Source: Rhodoferax sp. (lineage in GTDB: Bacteria; Pseudomonadota; Gammaproteobacteria; Burkholderiales; Burkholderiaceae_C). Taken from it: a stretch of 8,342 nt of DNA. A program made the translations under genes and the position numbers. Where the stretch lies: NCBI GenBank assembly GCA_030683195.1, contig JAUXQA010000502.1, positions 1 through 8,342 on the forward strand, given 5' to 3'. Shown here piece after piece: positions 1-6,839 of this stretch; the stretch's first letter is position 1; every line of letters starts with the position of its first letter. The notes beneath the pieces are model-generated. The model saw only the letters and a list, made by a program, of their open reading frames with translations, was not told the DNA's origin and did no database searches.

Positions 1-572
1 GTGTAACGGTGTCTACGTCAGGGGTCGTGCCAATGATGGATCGTTTGTCGCAAGATTGTCCAGTTGCTCTAGCGGTCTCACTTCACGCTCCTAACGACAT
101 TCTTCGGGACAATTTGGTTCCTCTGAATCGGAAGTACCCAATCGCTGAATTGCTTGAATCCTGCAATCGGTACTTGTTGCATGCTCCACGCGACTTCATT
201 ACTTTCGAATACTGCATGTTGGACGGGGTCAATGACCTCGAAGAGCATGCGCATCAACTCGTTAGCTTGGTTCGTCAGTATTCATCCGGGGGAGTCTGGT
301 GCAAATTCAATCTAATTCCCTTCAATCCATTTCCTGCATCTGGATTGACCAGATCTCCCGTCGAAAAGATCAAGGCTTTTGCCGGAATATTGATTGATGC
401 CGGTATTGTCACGACCATACGCAAAACGCGTGGGGATGATATTGACGCCGCATGTGGTCAATTGGCTGGGGATGTTAAAGATCGGACTCATGTTTCAGAT
501 CGGATTGCACGCCAGCGTACATTTATTTTGAAACCTGCCCAGATGCTGAACTCGAAAGTCAAGGAATTTTGA
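1..572 (+). CDS. rlmN: RlmN, dual-specificity 23S rRNA/tRNA adenine-C2 methyltransferase (5' end outside window)
   Basis: RlmN is a radical-SAM enzyme of the cytoplasm that methylates C2 of A2503 in 23S rRNA and of A37 in some tRNAs. Only the C-terminal part is here: the frame is already open at base 3 and reads VTVSTSGVVP, a family signature, so the start lies upstream. The GTG at 9 is internal and not a start. Visible family motifs are SLHAPND (bases 84-104), LIPFNPFP, and RKTRGDDIDAACGQLAGD. The Cys of AACGQ (codon 453-455) matches the catalytic cysteine that carries the transient methyl group (Cys355 in E. coli). The 4Fe-4S cysteines lie in the missing N-terminal part. The stop TGA (570-572) is 3 bases before pilF, and the pilF Shine-Dalgarno AAGGA (561-565) lies inside this gene. 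Identity is very secure. In beta- and gammaproteobacteria ndk usually lies upstream, which cannot be checked here. Confidence 0.97.
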   Translation, partial: VTVSTSGVVPMMDRLSQDCPVALAVSLHAPNDILRDNLVPLNRKYPIAELLESCNRYLLHAPRDFITFEYCMLDGVNDLEEHAHQLVSLVRQYSSGGVWCKFNLIPFNPFPASGLTRSPVEKIKAFAGILIDAGIVTTIRKTRGDDIDAACGQLAGDVKDRTHVSDRIARQRTFILKPAQMLNSKVKEF

Positions 573-575
573 ACC

Positions 576-1412
576 ATGCGTAGTTCTCCGATCGGGTGGC
601 TAAAAGTTTTATTTGGTTATTTGTTTGCTAGTGCTCTTGGTTTCTTGATTGTGGGCGCTGTTGGATGCGCTTCTAAACTGGATGGAGTATCCAAGGACGG
701 CAGTAGGTCTGAAATAGTGACTGACTCGGATGAGCCGGAGGTTCGACGACGAGCACGGATTCGGCTTGAATTGGCTGTAGGCTATTTCGAGCAAGGACAG
801 ACGACGATTGCGTTGGATGAGTTGAAGCAGTCCCTCGCGACTGATCCGGAGTACGCTGAGGCATACAGTTTGCGCGGGCTGATCTACATGCGCCTGAACG
901 ACTTCCGGTTTGCTGAGGAGAGTTTTAAAAAGGCAATGGCTTTAAATCCCCAAGATTCAAACGTAGTGCACAACTTGGGCTGGCTCATGTGTCTTCAGGC
1001 CAGATATCCTGAGTCCTTTGAATTGTTTTTCAAGGTGCTTTCAAATCCTCAGTACGGCGAGCGGGCCAAGACTTACCGGGCTTTGGGACTATGTCAGCTC
1101 AGGGCCGGGCTTAGGGTCGAGGCCGAGGCAAGCCTCTTGAAGTCTCACGAATTTGACGCAGCTAACCCTGTGACGGCCTACAATCTCGCGAAACTTATGT
1201 TCCAGCGTGGGGATCTAGTTCGTGCCCAGTTTTATGTCCGGCGTTTGAATAACAGCGAGTTGGCCAATGCGGAGTCATTGTGGCTAGGTGTCAAAGTTGA
1301 ACGACGTATTGAAAACCGCGATGCGATGTTGCAGCTTGCAGCGCAGTTGATGAAGCGCTTTCCTCAGTCTAACGAAGCTGCAGCTTACCAAAGAGGTTCG
1401 TTCGATGAGTGA
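576..1412 (+). CDS. pilF: PilF/PilW, TPR lipoprotein for type IV pilus biogenesis and stability
   Basis: This 278-residue protein matches the PilF/PilW family of outer-membrane lipoproteins (pilotins), which help the type IV pilus secretin PilQ reach and assemble in the outer membrane. The N-terminus is a lipoprotein signal: a short positive start, a hydrophobic run at about residues 9-29, and Cys31 in A-V-G-C. Alanine at -3 is less usual than leucine. Ala32 follows the cysteine, so there is no aspartate inner-membrane retention signal, which fits outer-membrane sorting. Residues about 60-265 are tetratricopeptide repeats, for example 61-92 (ending ATDPEYAEA), 95-126 (ending ALNPQD), 129-157, 165-196, 199-225 and a degenerate one at 234-264. 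The position between rlmN and rodZ is the usual place for this gene. ATG 576 has AAGGA ten bases upstream. The last 8 bases overlap rodZ. No pilus gene is in the window, so a pilus role rests on family and context. Confidence 0.93.
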   Translation: MRSSPIGWLKVLFGYLFASALGFLIVGAVGCASKLDGVSKDGSRSEIVTDSDEPEVRRRARIRLELAVGYFEQGQTTIALDELKQSLATDPEYAEAYSLRGLIYMRLNDFRFAEESFKKAMALNPQDSNVVHNLGWLMCLQARYPESFELFFKVLSNPQYGERAKTYRALGLCQLRAGLRVEAEASLLKSHEFDAANPVTAYNLAKLMFQRGDLVRAQFYVRRLNNSELANAESLWLGVKVERRIENRDAMLQLAAQLMKRFPQSNEAAAYQRGSFDE

Positions 1413-2349
1413 AGTCGAATCGAATCTTCCAATCGATGGTTTGACTTCGCCAGAGGCAGTTGCCCGTGTCCGTCGTGGGGGCGCGTTACTGAAAGCTGCG
1501 CGCGAAAGTCAAGCTATGCCCATTGCAGAGCTGGCTTTGGCACTCAAGGTGCCAGTCAACAAGCTGGAAGCTCTTGAGGGTGATCGCTTTGATTTGTTGC
1601 CTGATATTGTCTTTGTCAGGGCTTTGGCGGCAAGCGTATGTCGCTCCCTTAAAGTCGACCCAGCGCCAATATTAGCGAGTTTGCCCAACGTAACCGGAGT
1701 GCAACTTAATTCAAAGGTGCCTGCCATGAGCGTTCCCTTTCGGGCCCCCCGTGATCAGACGGGAGTGTCATTTAGGGATCAGCTTTCAAAGCCTATGATT
1801 TTTGTTGTCTTGATGTTGCTATTGGGCGCAGGGATACTTGTTTTTGCTCCTCTCCCTCAGTTGGCAAAATTGTCTGGATATTCACCTACCGACGCACTTG
1901 TCGAGAGTACACAGACCGTGCCCACCCCGACAGTCGGAACAGACGTGGCCCCTGTGCTGGTAGACACATCCAAAACGGTTGTCGACACTCCAATTGCACG
2001 GGAAAACTTGCCTATCGGGATCAGTCAAGCGCCAGCAACAACTGATATTGCTTCGCCATTGTCCGTTTCAAACATGCCCGCTCAGGGTGTCTCGGCAGCC
2101 TCAAGCAGTGCTTCGAATCTCGTGGTGTTCACGGCGCGCGGTGCTTCCTGGGTTGAGGTAATCGACTCTACTGCTTCAGTAAAATTGCGCAAAACGCTGG
2201 CTGATGGGGACGTTGTGAGCGCAACAGGTGTGGCGCCCCTTTCAGTTGTTGTTGGGCGGGCTGACGTCGTGGATGTGCAGTGGCGCAACAAGCCCGTTGA
2301 TTTGATGCCCGTTGCAAGAGAAAACGTCGCTCGTTTTGAGGTGAAATGA
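1405..2349 (+). CDS. rodZ: RodZ, membrane-anchored helix-turn-helix cell-shape protein
   Basis: RodZ links the actin-like MreB filament to the inner membrane and the elongation peptidoglycan machinery, and keeps cells rod-shaped. The 314-residue product has the full architecture. A cytoplasmic helix-turn-helix domain (HTH_25 type) lies at about residues 26-95, with GALLKAARE, LALKVPVNKLEALE and a conserved FVRALAASVC segment. A basic linker is followed by one membrane segment at about 131-149. A Ser/Thr/Pro/Val-rich periplasmic linker runs from about 160 to 237, and a C-terminal beta-rich domain (DUF4115 type) spans about 239-314, containing ASWVEVID and the family-like GxxxPLxVxVGxA pattern. 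ATG 1405 lies inside the end of pilF (8-base overlap), with AAGAGG at 1391-1396 giving eight bases of spacing, so the two genes are probably translationally coupled. mreBCD is not in the window. The stop overlaps the ispG start. Confidence 0.93.
   Translation: MSEVESNLPIDGLTSPEAVARVRRGGALLKAARESQAMPIAELALALKVPVNKLEALEGDRFDLLPDIVFVRALAASVCRSLKVDPAPILASLPNVTGVQLNSKVPAMSVPFRAPRDQTGVSFRDQLSKPMIFVVLMLLLGAGILVFAPLPQLAKLSGYSPTDALVESTQTVPTPTVGTDVAPVLVDTSKTVVDTPIARENLPIGISQAPATTDIASPLSVSNMPAQGVSAASSSASNLVVFTARGASWVEVIDSTASVKLRKTLADGDVVSATGVAPLSVVVGRADVVDVQWRNKPVDLMPVARENVARFEVK
2338..2341 (+). promoter_or_regulatory. Ribosome binding site that decides between two adjacent ispG start codons
   Basis: GAGG at 2338-2341 lies in the last rodZ codons. 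It leaves 4 bases before ATG 2346 and 7 bases before the directly following ATG 2349. The second spacing is closer to the usual optimum, so initiation may favour 2349, which would remove only one methionine from IspG. Either way the start overlaps the rodZ stop TGA (2347-2349). Confidence 0.55.
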
Positions 2350-3623
2350 TGAATTACCCGTTGCCGATTGAATCGGCCGTCCCCAAAGCCAGGAAGTCTC
2401 GGCAATCGATGGTTCGCTGGGGCAGTCGAGTTGTCACAGTGGGCGGGGATGCTCCGGTGCGCATTCAGTCAATGACCAATACCGACACGGTTGATGTGAT
2501 AGGGACCGCTATTCAAGTCAAAGAGTTGGCACTCGCCGGTTCTGAGATGGTGCGTCTGACTGTAAATACACCGGAGGCCGCTGAGGCGGTGCCGCATGTG
2601 CGCGATCAACTTGATCGGATGGGCATTGATGTTCCATTGATCGGTGACTTTCACTACAACGGTCACCGCTTGCTGACAGATTATCCGGCGTGTGCACAAG
2701 CGCTGTCCAAATATCGCATCAATCCGGGAAATGTAGGCAAGGGGGACAAACGCGACAAACAGTTTGGCTTGATGATCGAGGCAGCGATGCAGTGGGACAA
2801 ACCCATTCGCATTGGGGTAAATTGGGGTAGCCTGGATCAGGCTTTGCTGGCCGGTTTGATGGATGAAAACAGCCAGCGATCGGAACCTTGGGCTCCAAAG
2901 TCCGTTATGTACGAGGCCTTGATCACTTCCGCACTTGAGTCAGCGCGCAGAGCCGTAGCTATGGGGATGAGCGAAAACCAGATTATGTTGTCCTGCAAGG
3001 TGAGCGGCGTGCAGGATCTGATTTCCGTCTACCGTGAATTGGCGAAGCGTTGTGACTTTGCGCTGCATCTGGGCCTGACCGAAGCCGGCATGGGGACCAA
3101 AGGTGCGGTCGGCTCAGCAACTGCGCTGTCCATACTGCTGCAAGAAGGAATCGGAGACACGATTCGTGTTTCATTGACGCCGCAACCAGGCGAGTCTCGC
3201 TCTCAAGAGGTTGTGATTGCTTGCGAGATATTACAGGCGCTGGAACTAAGATCCTTTGTTCCCAGTGTCACGGCTTGCCCGGGTTGTGGGCGAACCACCA
3301 GCACCACATTTCAGGAGCTTACCAAGCAGATTGAAGATTTCTTGCGGACGCAAATGCCCGTCTGGCGTGATAAATATCCTGGCGTAGAGAAGATGAAGGT
3401 TGCCGTGATGGGCTGCATCGTCAATGGTCCAGGCGAAAGTAAGCATGCAGATATTGGCATTAGCCTGCCAGGAACGGGAGAGGCCCCGGTGGCCCCGGTT
3501 TATATTGATGGTGAAAAACGTTTGACATTAAGGGGTGAGTCAATAGCAAACGAGTTCCAGTCGATTGTTGAAAATTATGTTGAGCAGCGCTTCGGCAAGC
3601 GTTCAGCTCCAGCCAATCCATGA
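2346..3623 (+). CDS. ispG: IspG (GcpE), 4-hydroxy-3-methylbut-2-enyl diphosphate synthase
   Basis: IspG is the cytoplasmic 4Fe-4S enzyme of the MEP isoprenoid pathway that reductively opens 2-C-methyl-D-erythritol 2,4-cyclodiphosphate to HMBPP, using flavodoxin or ferredoxin electrons. The N-terminal TIM-barrel part shows PVRIQSMTNTDT (residues 37-48), LIGDFHYN (98-105), RINPGNVGKGDKRDK (124-138) and IRIGVNWGSL (154-163). HLGLTEAGMGTKGAVGSA and EGIGDTIRVSLTPQP follow. The cluster ligands are in place: Cys311 and Cys314 in CPGCGRT, Cys357 in MGCIVNGPGE, and Glu364 of that motif. At 425 residues it is longer than the 372-residue E. coli enzyme. The extra length is spread over several loops, for example near 170-185, 281-288 and 333-348, as is usual for betaproteobacterial members. 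It overlaps rodZ by 4 bases and hisS by 4 bases (ATGA). Confidence 0.97.
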   Translation: MMNYPLPIESAVPKARKSRQSMVRWGSRVVTVGGDAPVRIQSMTNTDTVDVIGTAIQVKELALAGSEMVRLTVNTPEAAEAVPHVRDQLDRMGIDVPLIGDFHYNGHRLLTDYPACAQALSKYRINPGNVGKGDKRDKQFGLMIEAAMQWDKPIRIGVNWGSLDQALLAGLMDENSQRSEPWAPKSVMYEALITSALESARRAVAMGMSENQIMLSCKVSGVQDLISVYRELAKRCDFALHLGLTEAGMGTKGAVGSATALSILLQEGIGDTIRVSLTPQPGESRSQEVVIACEILQALELRSFVPSVTACPGCGRTTSTTFQELTKQIEDFLRTQMPVWRDKYPGVEKMKVAVMGCIVNGPGESKHADIGISLPGTGEAPVAPVYIDGEKRLTLRGESIANEFQSIVENYVEQRFGKRSAPANP

Positions 3624-4951
3624 GTGAGTCAATGATTGAAAAAGCAGCTGCAGTGAAGGCAAAAGTGGAAAAGTTGACTGGTGTTAAAGGGATGAACGAT
3701 CTCTTGCCACCAGAGTCAGCTAATGTTGAATGGCTTGAGTCGAGAGTTCGTTCTTTGATGGCGCGCTATGCTTACAGAAATATCCGTACACCAATCGTTG
3801 AGAGAACGCCAGTTTTTGTCCGCGGTCTTGGCGAGGTCACTGATATTGTCGAAAAGGAGATGTATTCTTTTGAAGACAAATTGAACGGTGATTCGCTGAC
3901 ACTTCGACCTGAGGCGACTGCTGGCGTGGTTCGCGCTGTGGTCGAACATTCCATGCTGTACGACGGAGGAAAGAGGCTCTACTACGTCGGCCCCATGTTC
4001 AGGCATGAGCGTCCACAGCGCGGTCGATACAGGCAGTTTGACCAAATTGGTGCGGAAGCACTTGGGTTCTCTGGGCCCGAGGTCGATGCAGAGTTGATAT
4101 TGTTGGCCGTTGCATTGTGGAAAGACGTCGGTCTAACAGACATTCGACTGGAGTTGAATAGTCTTGGGCAACCGCAGGAACGATTGAGCCATCGTCAAGC
4201 GCTCATTGCCCACTTTGAACTGCACGAAGATCTTTTGGATGAGGACGCGAAGCGACGCCTTTATACCAATCCTCTTCGAATTCTGGATACAAAAAATCCG
4301 GCGATGCAAGGTCTCGTTGAATCTGCGCCAAGGCCGCTTGATTATTTGGGGGAGTCGTCTTTAGCTCATTTCAATTCGTTGAAGTTGATTCTTGATGCCA
4401 ATGGCGTCGACTACACGGTCAATCCTCGCCTGGTTCGTGGGATGGATTACTACAACCTCACTGTATTTGAATTTACAACCGATCGCCTTGGTTCACAGGG
4501 GACTGTATGCGCTGGCGGTCGGTACGACTATCTCGTTGAGCAACTTGGTGGAAAGCCAGCGCCTGCTGTGGGCTGGGCGCTTGGGGTTGACAGAGTCCTT
4601 GAGTTGATTCGTGAACAAGGCCTGGCGCCAACAGTCTCGCCCTTGGATGCTTATGCCATCGTCCCAGATGTCGCTTTTTTGCCCCAGGTTCTGAAGGTAC
4701 TTCAAGTTCTTAGAACGGCAGGGGTAAATATTCAAATGCATACCAGCTCGGTGGATGGTATGGGCAGCATGAAATCGCAATTCAAGAAAGCGGACAGCAG
4801 CGGTGCGCGTTATGCACTCGTCTTCGGTTTGGATGAGGTCGCAGTCAATCAGGTTACAGTCAAGTCGCTTCGAGACGGCATAGGTCAACAGGTGACCCAT
4901 TCGCTACTCGACATCGCCGGCTGGGCGACAACCCTACAATCTACCAACTAA
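3620..4951 (+). CDS. hisS: HisS, histidyl-tRNA synthetase (class II)
   Basis: This enzyme charges tRNA-His with histidine in the cytoplasm, as a homodimer. The 443-residue protein shows all class II and HisRS signatures. GVKGMNDLLPPES (21-33) opens the core, and TLRPEATAGVVRA (94-106) follows. Motif 2 is MFRHERPQRGRYRQF (126-140). The histidine-binding LVRGMDYYN (271-279, with Arg273) and AGGRYDYL (298-305) come next, then motif 3 AVGWALGVDRVLEL (316-329). An anticodon-binding domain occupies about 342-435. A Lys/Ala-rich leader of about 20 residues precedes the core. The ATG at 3620 sits in an ATGA overlap with the ispG stop but has no clear Shine-Dalgarno sequence, so translation probably depends on ribosomes ending ispG. 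ATG 3632 (Met5) is an in-frame alternative without better support. A gap of 52 bases, the largest inside the gene row, follows before yfgM. Confidence 0.97.
   Translation: MSESMIEKAAAVKAKVEKLTGVKGMNDLLPPESANVEWLESRVRSLMARYAYRNIRTPIVERTPVFVRGLGEVTDIVEKEMYSFEDKLNGDSLTLRPEATAGVVRAVVEHSMLYDGGKRLYYVGPMFRHERPQRGRYRQFDQIGAEALGFSGPEVDAELILLAVALWKDVGLTDIRLELNSLGQPQERLSHRQALIAHFELHEDLLDEDAKRRLYTNPLRILDTKNPAMQGLVESAPRPLDYLGESSLAHFNSLKLILDANGVDYTVNPRLVRGMDYYNLTVFEFTTDRLGSQGTVCAGGRYDYLVEQLGGKPAPAVGWALGVDRVLELIREQGLAPTVSPLDAYAIVPDVAFLPQVLKVLQVLRTAGVNIQMHTSSVDGMGSMKSQFKKADSSGARYALVFGLDEVAVNQVTVKSLRDGIGQQVTHSLLDIAGWATTLQSTN
4935..4940 (+). promoter_or_regulatory. Weak candidate -10 element at the end of hisS, before yfgM
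   Basis: TACAAT (4935-4940) matches five of six bases of the sigma-70 -10 consensus and lies just before the hisS stop and the 52-base gap ahead of yfgM. No good -35 is correctly spaced: TCGACA at 4908-4913 matches five of six bases but leaves 21 bases, which is too long. A promoter for yfgM-bamB-der here is possible but weakly supported. The gap (4952-5003) also contains two imperfect copies of a CCRACYGTCAAA-like 14-mer (4964-4977 and 4983-4996, 11 of 14 matches), of unknown meaning. I see no convincing terminator. Confidence 0.2.
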
Positions 4952-5003
4952 ACGTTGATGGGACCGACTGTCAAATGCGTCCCCAACCGTCAAAAGAGCA
5001 CAC

Positions 5004-5687
5004 ATGGCAAATCATTTAGATCTTGAAGAGCAAGAGCAACTCGACCAACTAAAACATTTTTGGAAACAGTACGGCAACCTGATTACTTGGCTTCTGATTG
5101 TTGTTTTAGGCGCTGTCGCGGGCTGGAACTTTTACCAATATTGGCAACGGAGTCAGGCATCTCAAGCGGCAGTCATGTTTGATGAATTGGGACGATCCGC
5201 TGCTGCGGGTGACATTGCGAAATTAGACCGCGTCTTTGGCGACATGAAGGAGCGCTTTGGGTCAACCGTTTACGCTCAGCAGGCGGGGCTCATTGCAGCG
5301 AAGCAGTACTACAGTGTGAAGAGTATTGACTCGGCTGTAGGTGCACTGACGTGGGTGGCGGATCAATCGACAGACGCTGGATATCAAGCTGTTGCAAGGC
5401 TGCGCTTGGCAGACATCCTGGCAGAGAAGAAGTCGACTGACGAAGCCCTCAAAGTCTTGAATGGATCATTTCCAATTGGCTTCGAAGCATTAGTTGCTGA
5501 TCGCAAAGCTGATATTTTGTTGATCCAGGGTAAAAATGAAGAGGCTAAGGCAGAGTATCAAAAGGCTTTTAACGGCTTCGGCGATCGAACAGAATACCGT
5601 CGTTTGGTTGAAATCAAGTTGAACGCTTTGGGCGTTAGTCCGCAGCTTATGAGCAGCACCGTCGTCTCATCGGAAGGCAAAAAGTGA
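5004..5687 (+). CDS. yfgM: YfgM-type TPR protein, ancillary SecYEG translocon subunit
   Basis: In E. coli YfgM is an inner-membrane protein that associates with SecYEG and the periplasmic chaperone PpiD and helps hand over exported proteins. This 227-residue product has the expected form. There is a short acidic cytoplasmic start (MANHLDLEEQEQLDQLKHFW), one membrane segment at about residues 26-45, and a Trp/Tyr-rich boundary (WNFYQYW, 41-47). The rest is periplasmic helical TPR_21-type sequence, including AGYQAVARLRLADILAEK and YQKAFNGFGDRTEYRRLVEIKLNALG near the end. ATG 5004 has AAGAG at 4994-4998, five bases upstream, a usable though not strong ribosome binding site. The stop overlaps the bamB start (GTGA), so yfgM and bamB are likely translationally coupled. 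The hisS-yfgM-bamB-der order is the same as in E. coli, which supports the name. Function is inferred from the family. Confidence 0.92.
   Translation: MANHLDLEEQEQLDQLKHFWKQYGNLITWLLIVVLGAVAGWNFYQYWQRSQASQAAVMFDELGRSAAAGDIAKLDRVFGDMKERFGSTVYAQQAGLIAAKQYYSVKSIDSAVGALTWVADQSTDAGYQAVARLRLADILAEKKSTDEALKVLNGSFPIGFEALVADRKADILLIQGKNEEAKAEYQKAFNGFGDRTEYRRLVEIKLNALGVSPQLMSSTVVSSEGKK
5672..5677 (+). promoter_or_regulatory. Ribosome binding site supporting the GTG start of bamB
   Basis: GGAAGG at 5672-5677, in the last codons of yfgM, lies six bases upstream of GTG 5684. This supports a GTG start within the GTGA overlap, and the reading frame from it gives a complete lipoprotein signal. Confidence 0.6.
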
Positions 5688-6823
5688 ATTCGAGATCGAA
5701 ATTGACTGTGGCGGCCAAGGCTCTAGTGGGATGTGCGGTCCTGGGCTTGGTCTTCGGATGTGCTAGCGGTCCCCAGAAACCAAAGCCTGTCGATTTGCCG
5801 CCTGTTGCCGACCTACTGAAAGTGCGCCTGGCTTGGAGCATTAAGTCCGCACCTTCAGACTTCCCGCTCAATATTCAGGTCGTGGGCAACACCGTGACTG
5901 TGGCCGGTTCAGATGGCTCCGTGATGTCCATTGATCCGCAAACAGGAGCGGAGCTTTGGCGAGCCGCTCTAGGGGGACAAATTCTTGCGGGAGTCGGGAG
6001 CGATGGCCGCGTTGCTGCGGTTCTGACCCGGGGAAATGAATTGGTGGCCATGGAGGGCGGCAAGGAAACATGGCGCCAAAAAATGACGGCTCCAAGTTTT
6101 ACATCGCCTTTGGTTGCCGGTGGGAGAGTATTTTTGCTAGGGGCTGATCGCTCTGTCAATGCGTTTGATGCCCAGTCTGGCCGCAAACTTTGGGGCGTGC
6201 AGCGTCCGGGTGAGCCCCTGGTTCTGCGCCAGGCAGGCGTGCTGCTGGCTGTCGGTGACACTTTGATTGCAGGCTTATCCGGACGCCTTGTAGGAATCAA
6301 TCCATTGAACGGTGCCGTTCTTTGGGAATCCCCGATTGCTGTTTCCCGGGGGACAAATGATATTGAGCGATTGGTCGATTTGGTGGGGCGAGTCAGTCGT
6401 GATGGAGGTGTTGTCTGTGCGCGTGCCTTCCAAACTGCTGTTGGTTGTATCAATGCTGAGCGGGGGAGCTTGCTCTGGACCCGGCCTGCTAACGGTTTTG
6501 TCGGTGTGCATGGCGATGGAAAATATGTTTTCGGTGCGGAAGGTGACGGAAAAATGCTGGCGTGGCGTCAGGCCGATGGTGAGCGCGTCTGGCAGTCAGA
6601 TCGCCTCCAGTATCGAAATCTGACCGCTCCGCTCGTTGTCGGACGTTCCGTCGCGGTGGGCGACGAAGCTGGTAACGTCCATCTGATGTCACGAGAAGAC
6701 GGAACGTTGCTTACCCGCCTTGCAACTGATGGCTCGGCCATCACTGCAGCACCGGTTTTGGCCGGTCAAACACTGATTGTGGTAACTCGCAACGGTGGGA
6801 TTTTTGGTTTTAAGCCTGAGTGA
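5684..6823 (+). CDS. bamB: BamB, outer-membrane protein assembly lipoprotein (beta-propeller)
   Basis: BamB is the periplasm-facing lipoprotein of the BAM complex that binds BamA POTRA domains and aids insertion of beta-barrel proteins into the outer membrane. The 379-residue protein starts with GTG and has a signal peptide ending at Cys26 (V-F-G-C). A second cysteine, Cys17 in L-V-G-C, resembles a lipobox but comes too soon after Lys12 to follow a full hydrophobic core. Ala27 after Cys26 fits outer-membrane sorting. The mature part is a run of PQQ-like propeller repeats, seen as recurring segments such as SIDPQTGAELW (82-92), AFDAQSGRKLW (160-170), GINPLNGAVLW (204-214), CINAERGSLLW (255-265) and AWRQADGERVW (293-303). 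SRGTNDIERLVDLVGRV (221-237) matches the conserved segment that in E. coli BamB contributes to BamA contact. No PQQ-enzyme catalytic residues are expected. The gene lies between yfgM and der, as is usual. Confidence 0.95.
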   Translation: MNSRSKLTVAAKALVGCAVLGLVFGCASGPQKPKPVDLPPVADLLKVRLAWSIKSAPSDFPLNIQVVGNTVTVAGSDGSVMSIDPQTGAELWRAALGGQILAGVGSDGRVAAVLTRGNELVAMEGGKETWRQKMTAPSFTSPLVAGGRVFLLGADRSVNAFDAQSGRKLWGVQRPGEPLVLRQAGVLLAVGDTLIAGLSGRLVGINPLNGAVLWESPIAVSRGTNDIERLVDLVGRVSRDGGVVCARAFQTAVGCINAERGSLLWTRPANGFVGVHGDGKYVFGAEGDGKMLAWRQADGERVWQSDRLQYRNLTAPLVVGRSVAVGDEAGNVHLMSREDGTLLTRLATDGSAITAAPVLAGQTLIVVTRNGGIFGFKPE

Positions 6824-6839
6824 GCGCCAGTTCGTACAT

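Noticed and set aside
9..11. GTG as a start for a short RlmN
   Set aside because: The frame is open to the window edge and the upstream codons (VT) continue the conserved RlmN strand. The gene is cut by the window, not truncated.
2730..2740. Eleven-base identity (AATGTAGGCAA) between ispG and der (6873-6883)
   Set aside because: Both encode short glycine/asparagine loops (GNVGK and PNVGK). The match is short and explained by similar local codons, not by a repeat element or recombination.
4493..4900. Minus-strand open frame of 135 codons opposite the 3' half of hisS
   Set aside because: It is fully antisense to conserved HisRS motif 3 and the anticodon-binding domain, with no family resemblance. 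A shadow of hisS codon use.
5875..6453. Minus-strand open frame of 192 codons opposite bamB
   Set aside because: It lies wholly within the well-supported bamB gene, has a low-complexity Pro/Arg/Thr/Ser-rich composition, no recognisable domain and no ribosome binding site. It is an antisense shadow.
6795..6839. GTG start that would lengthen Der by 15 residues
   Set aside because: It lies inside the bamB reading frame. The added sequence is not part of the Der family, whose members begin a few residues before the first P-loop, as from ATG 6840.
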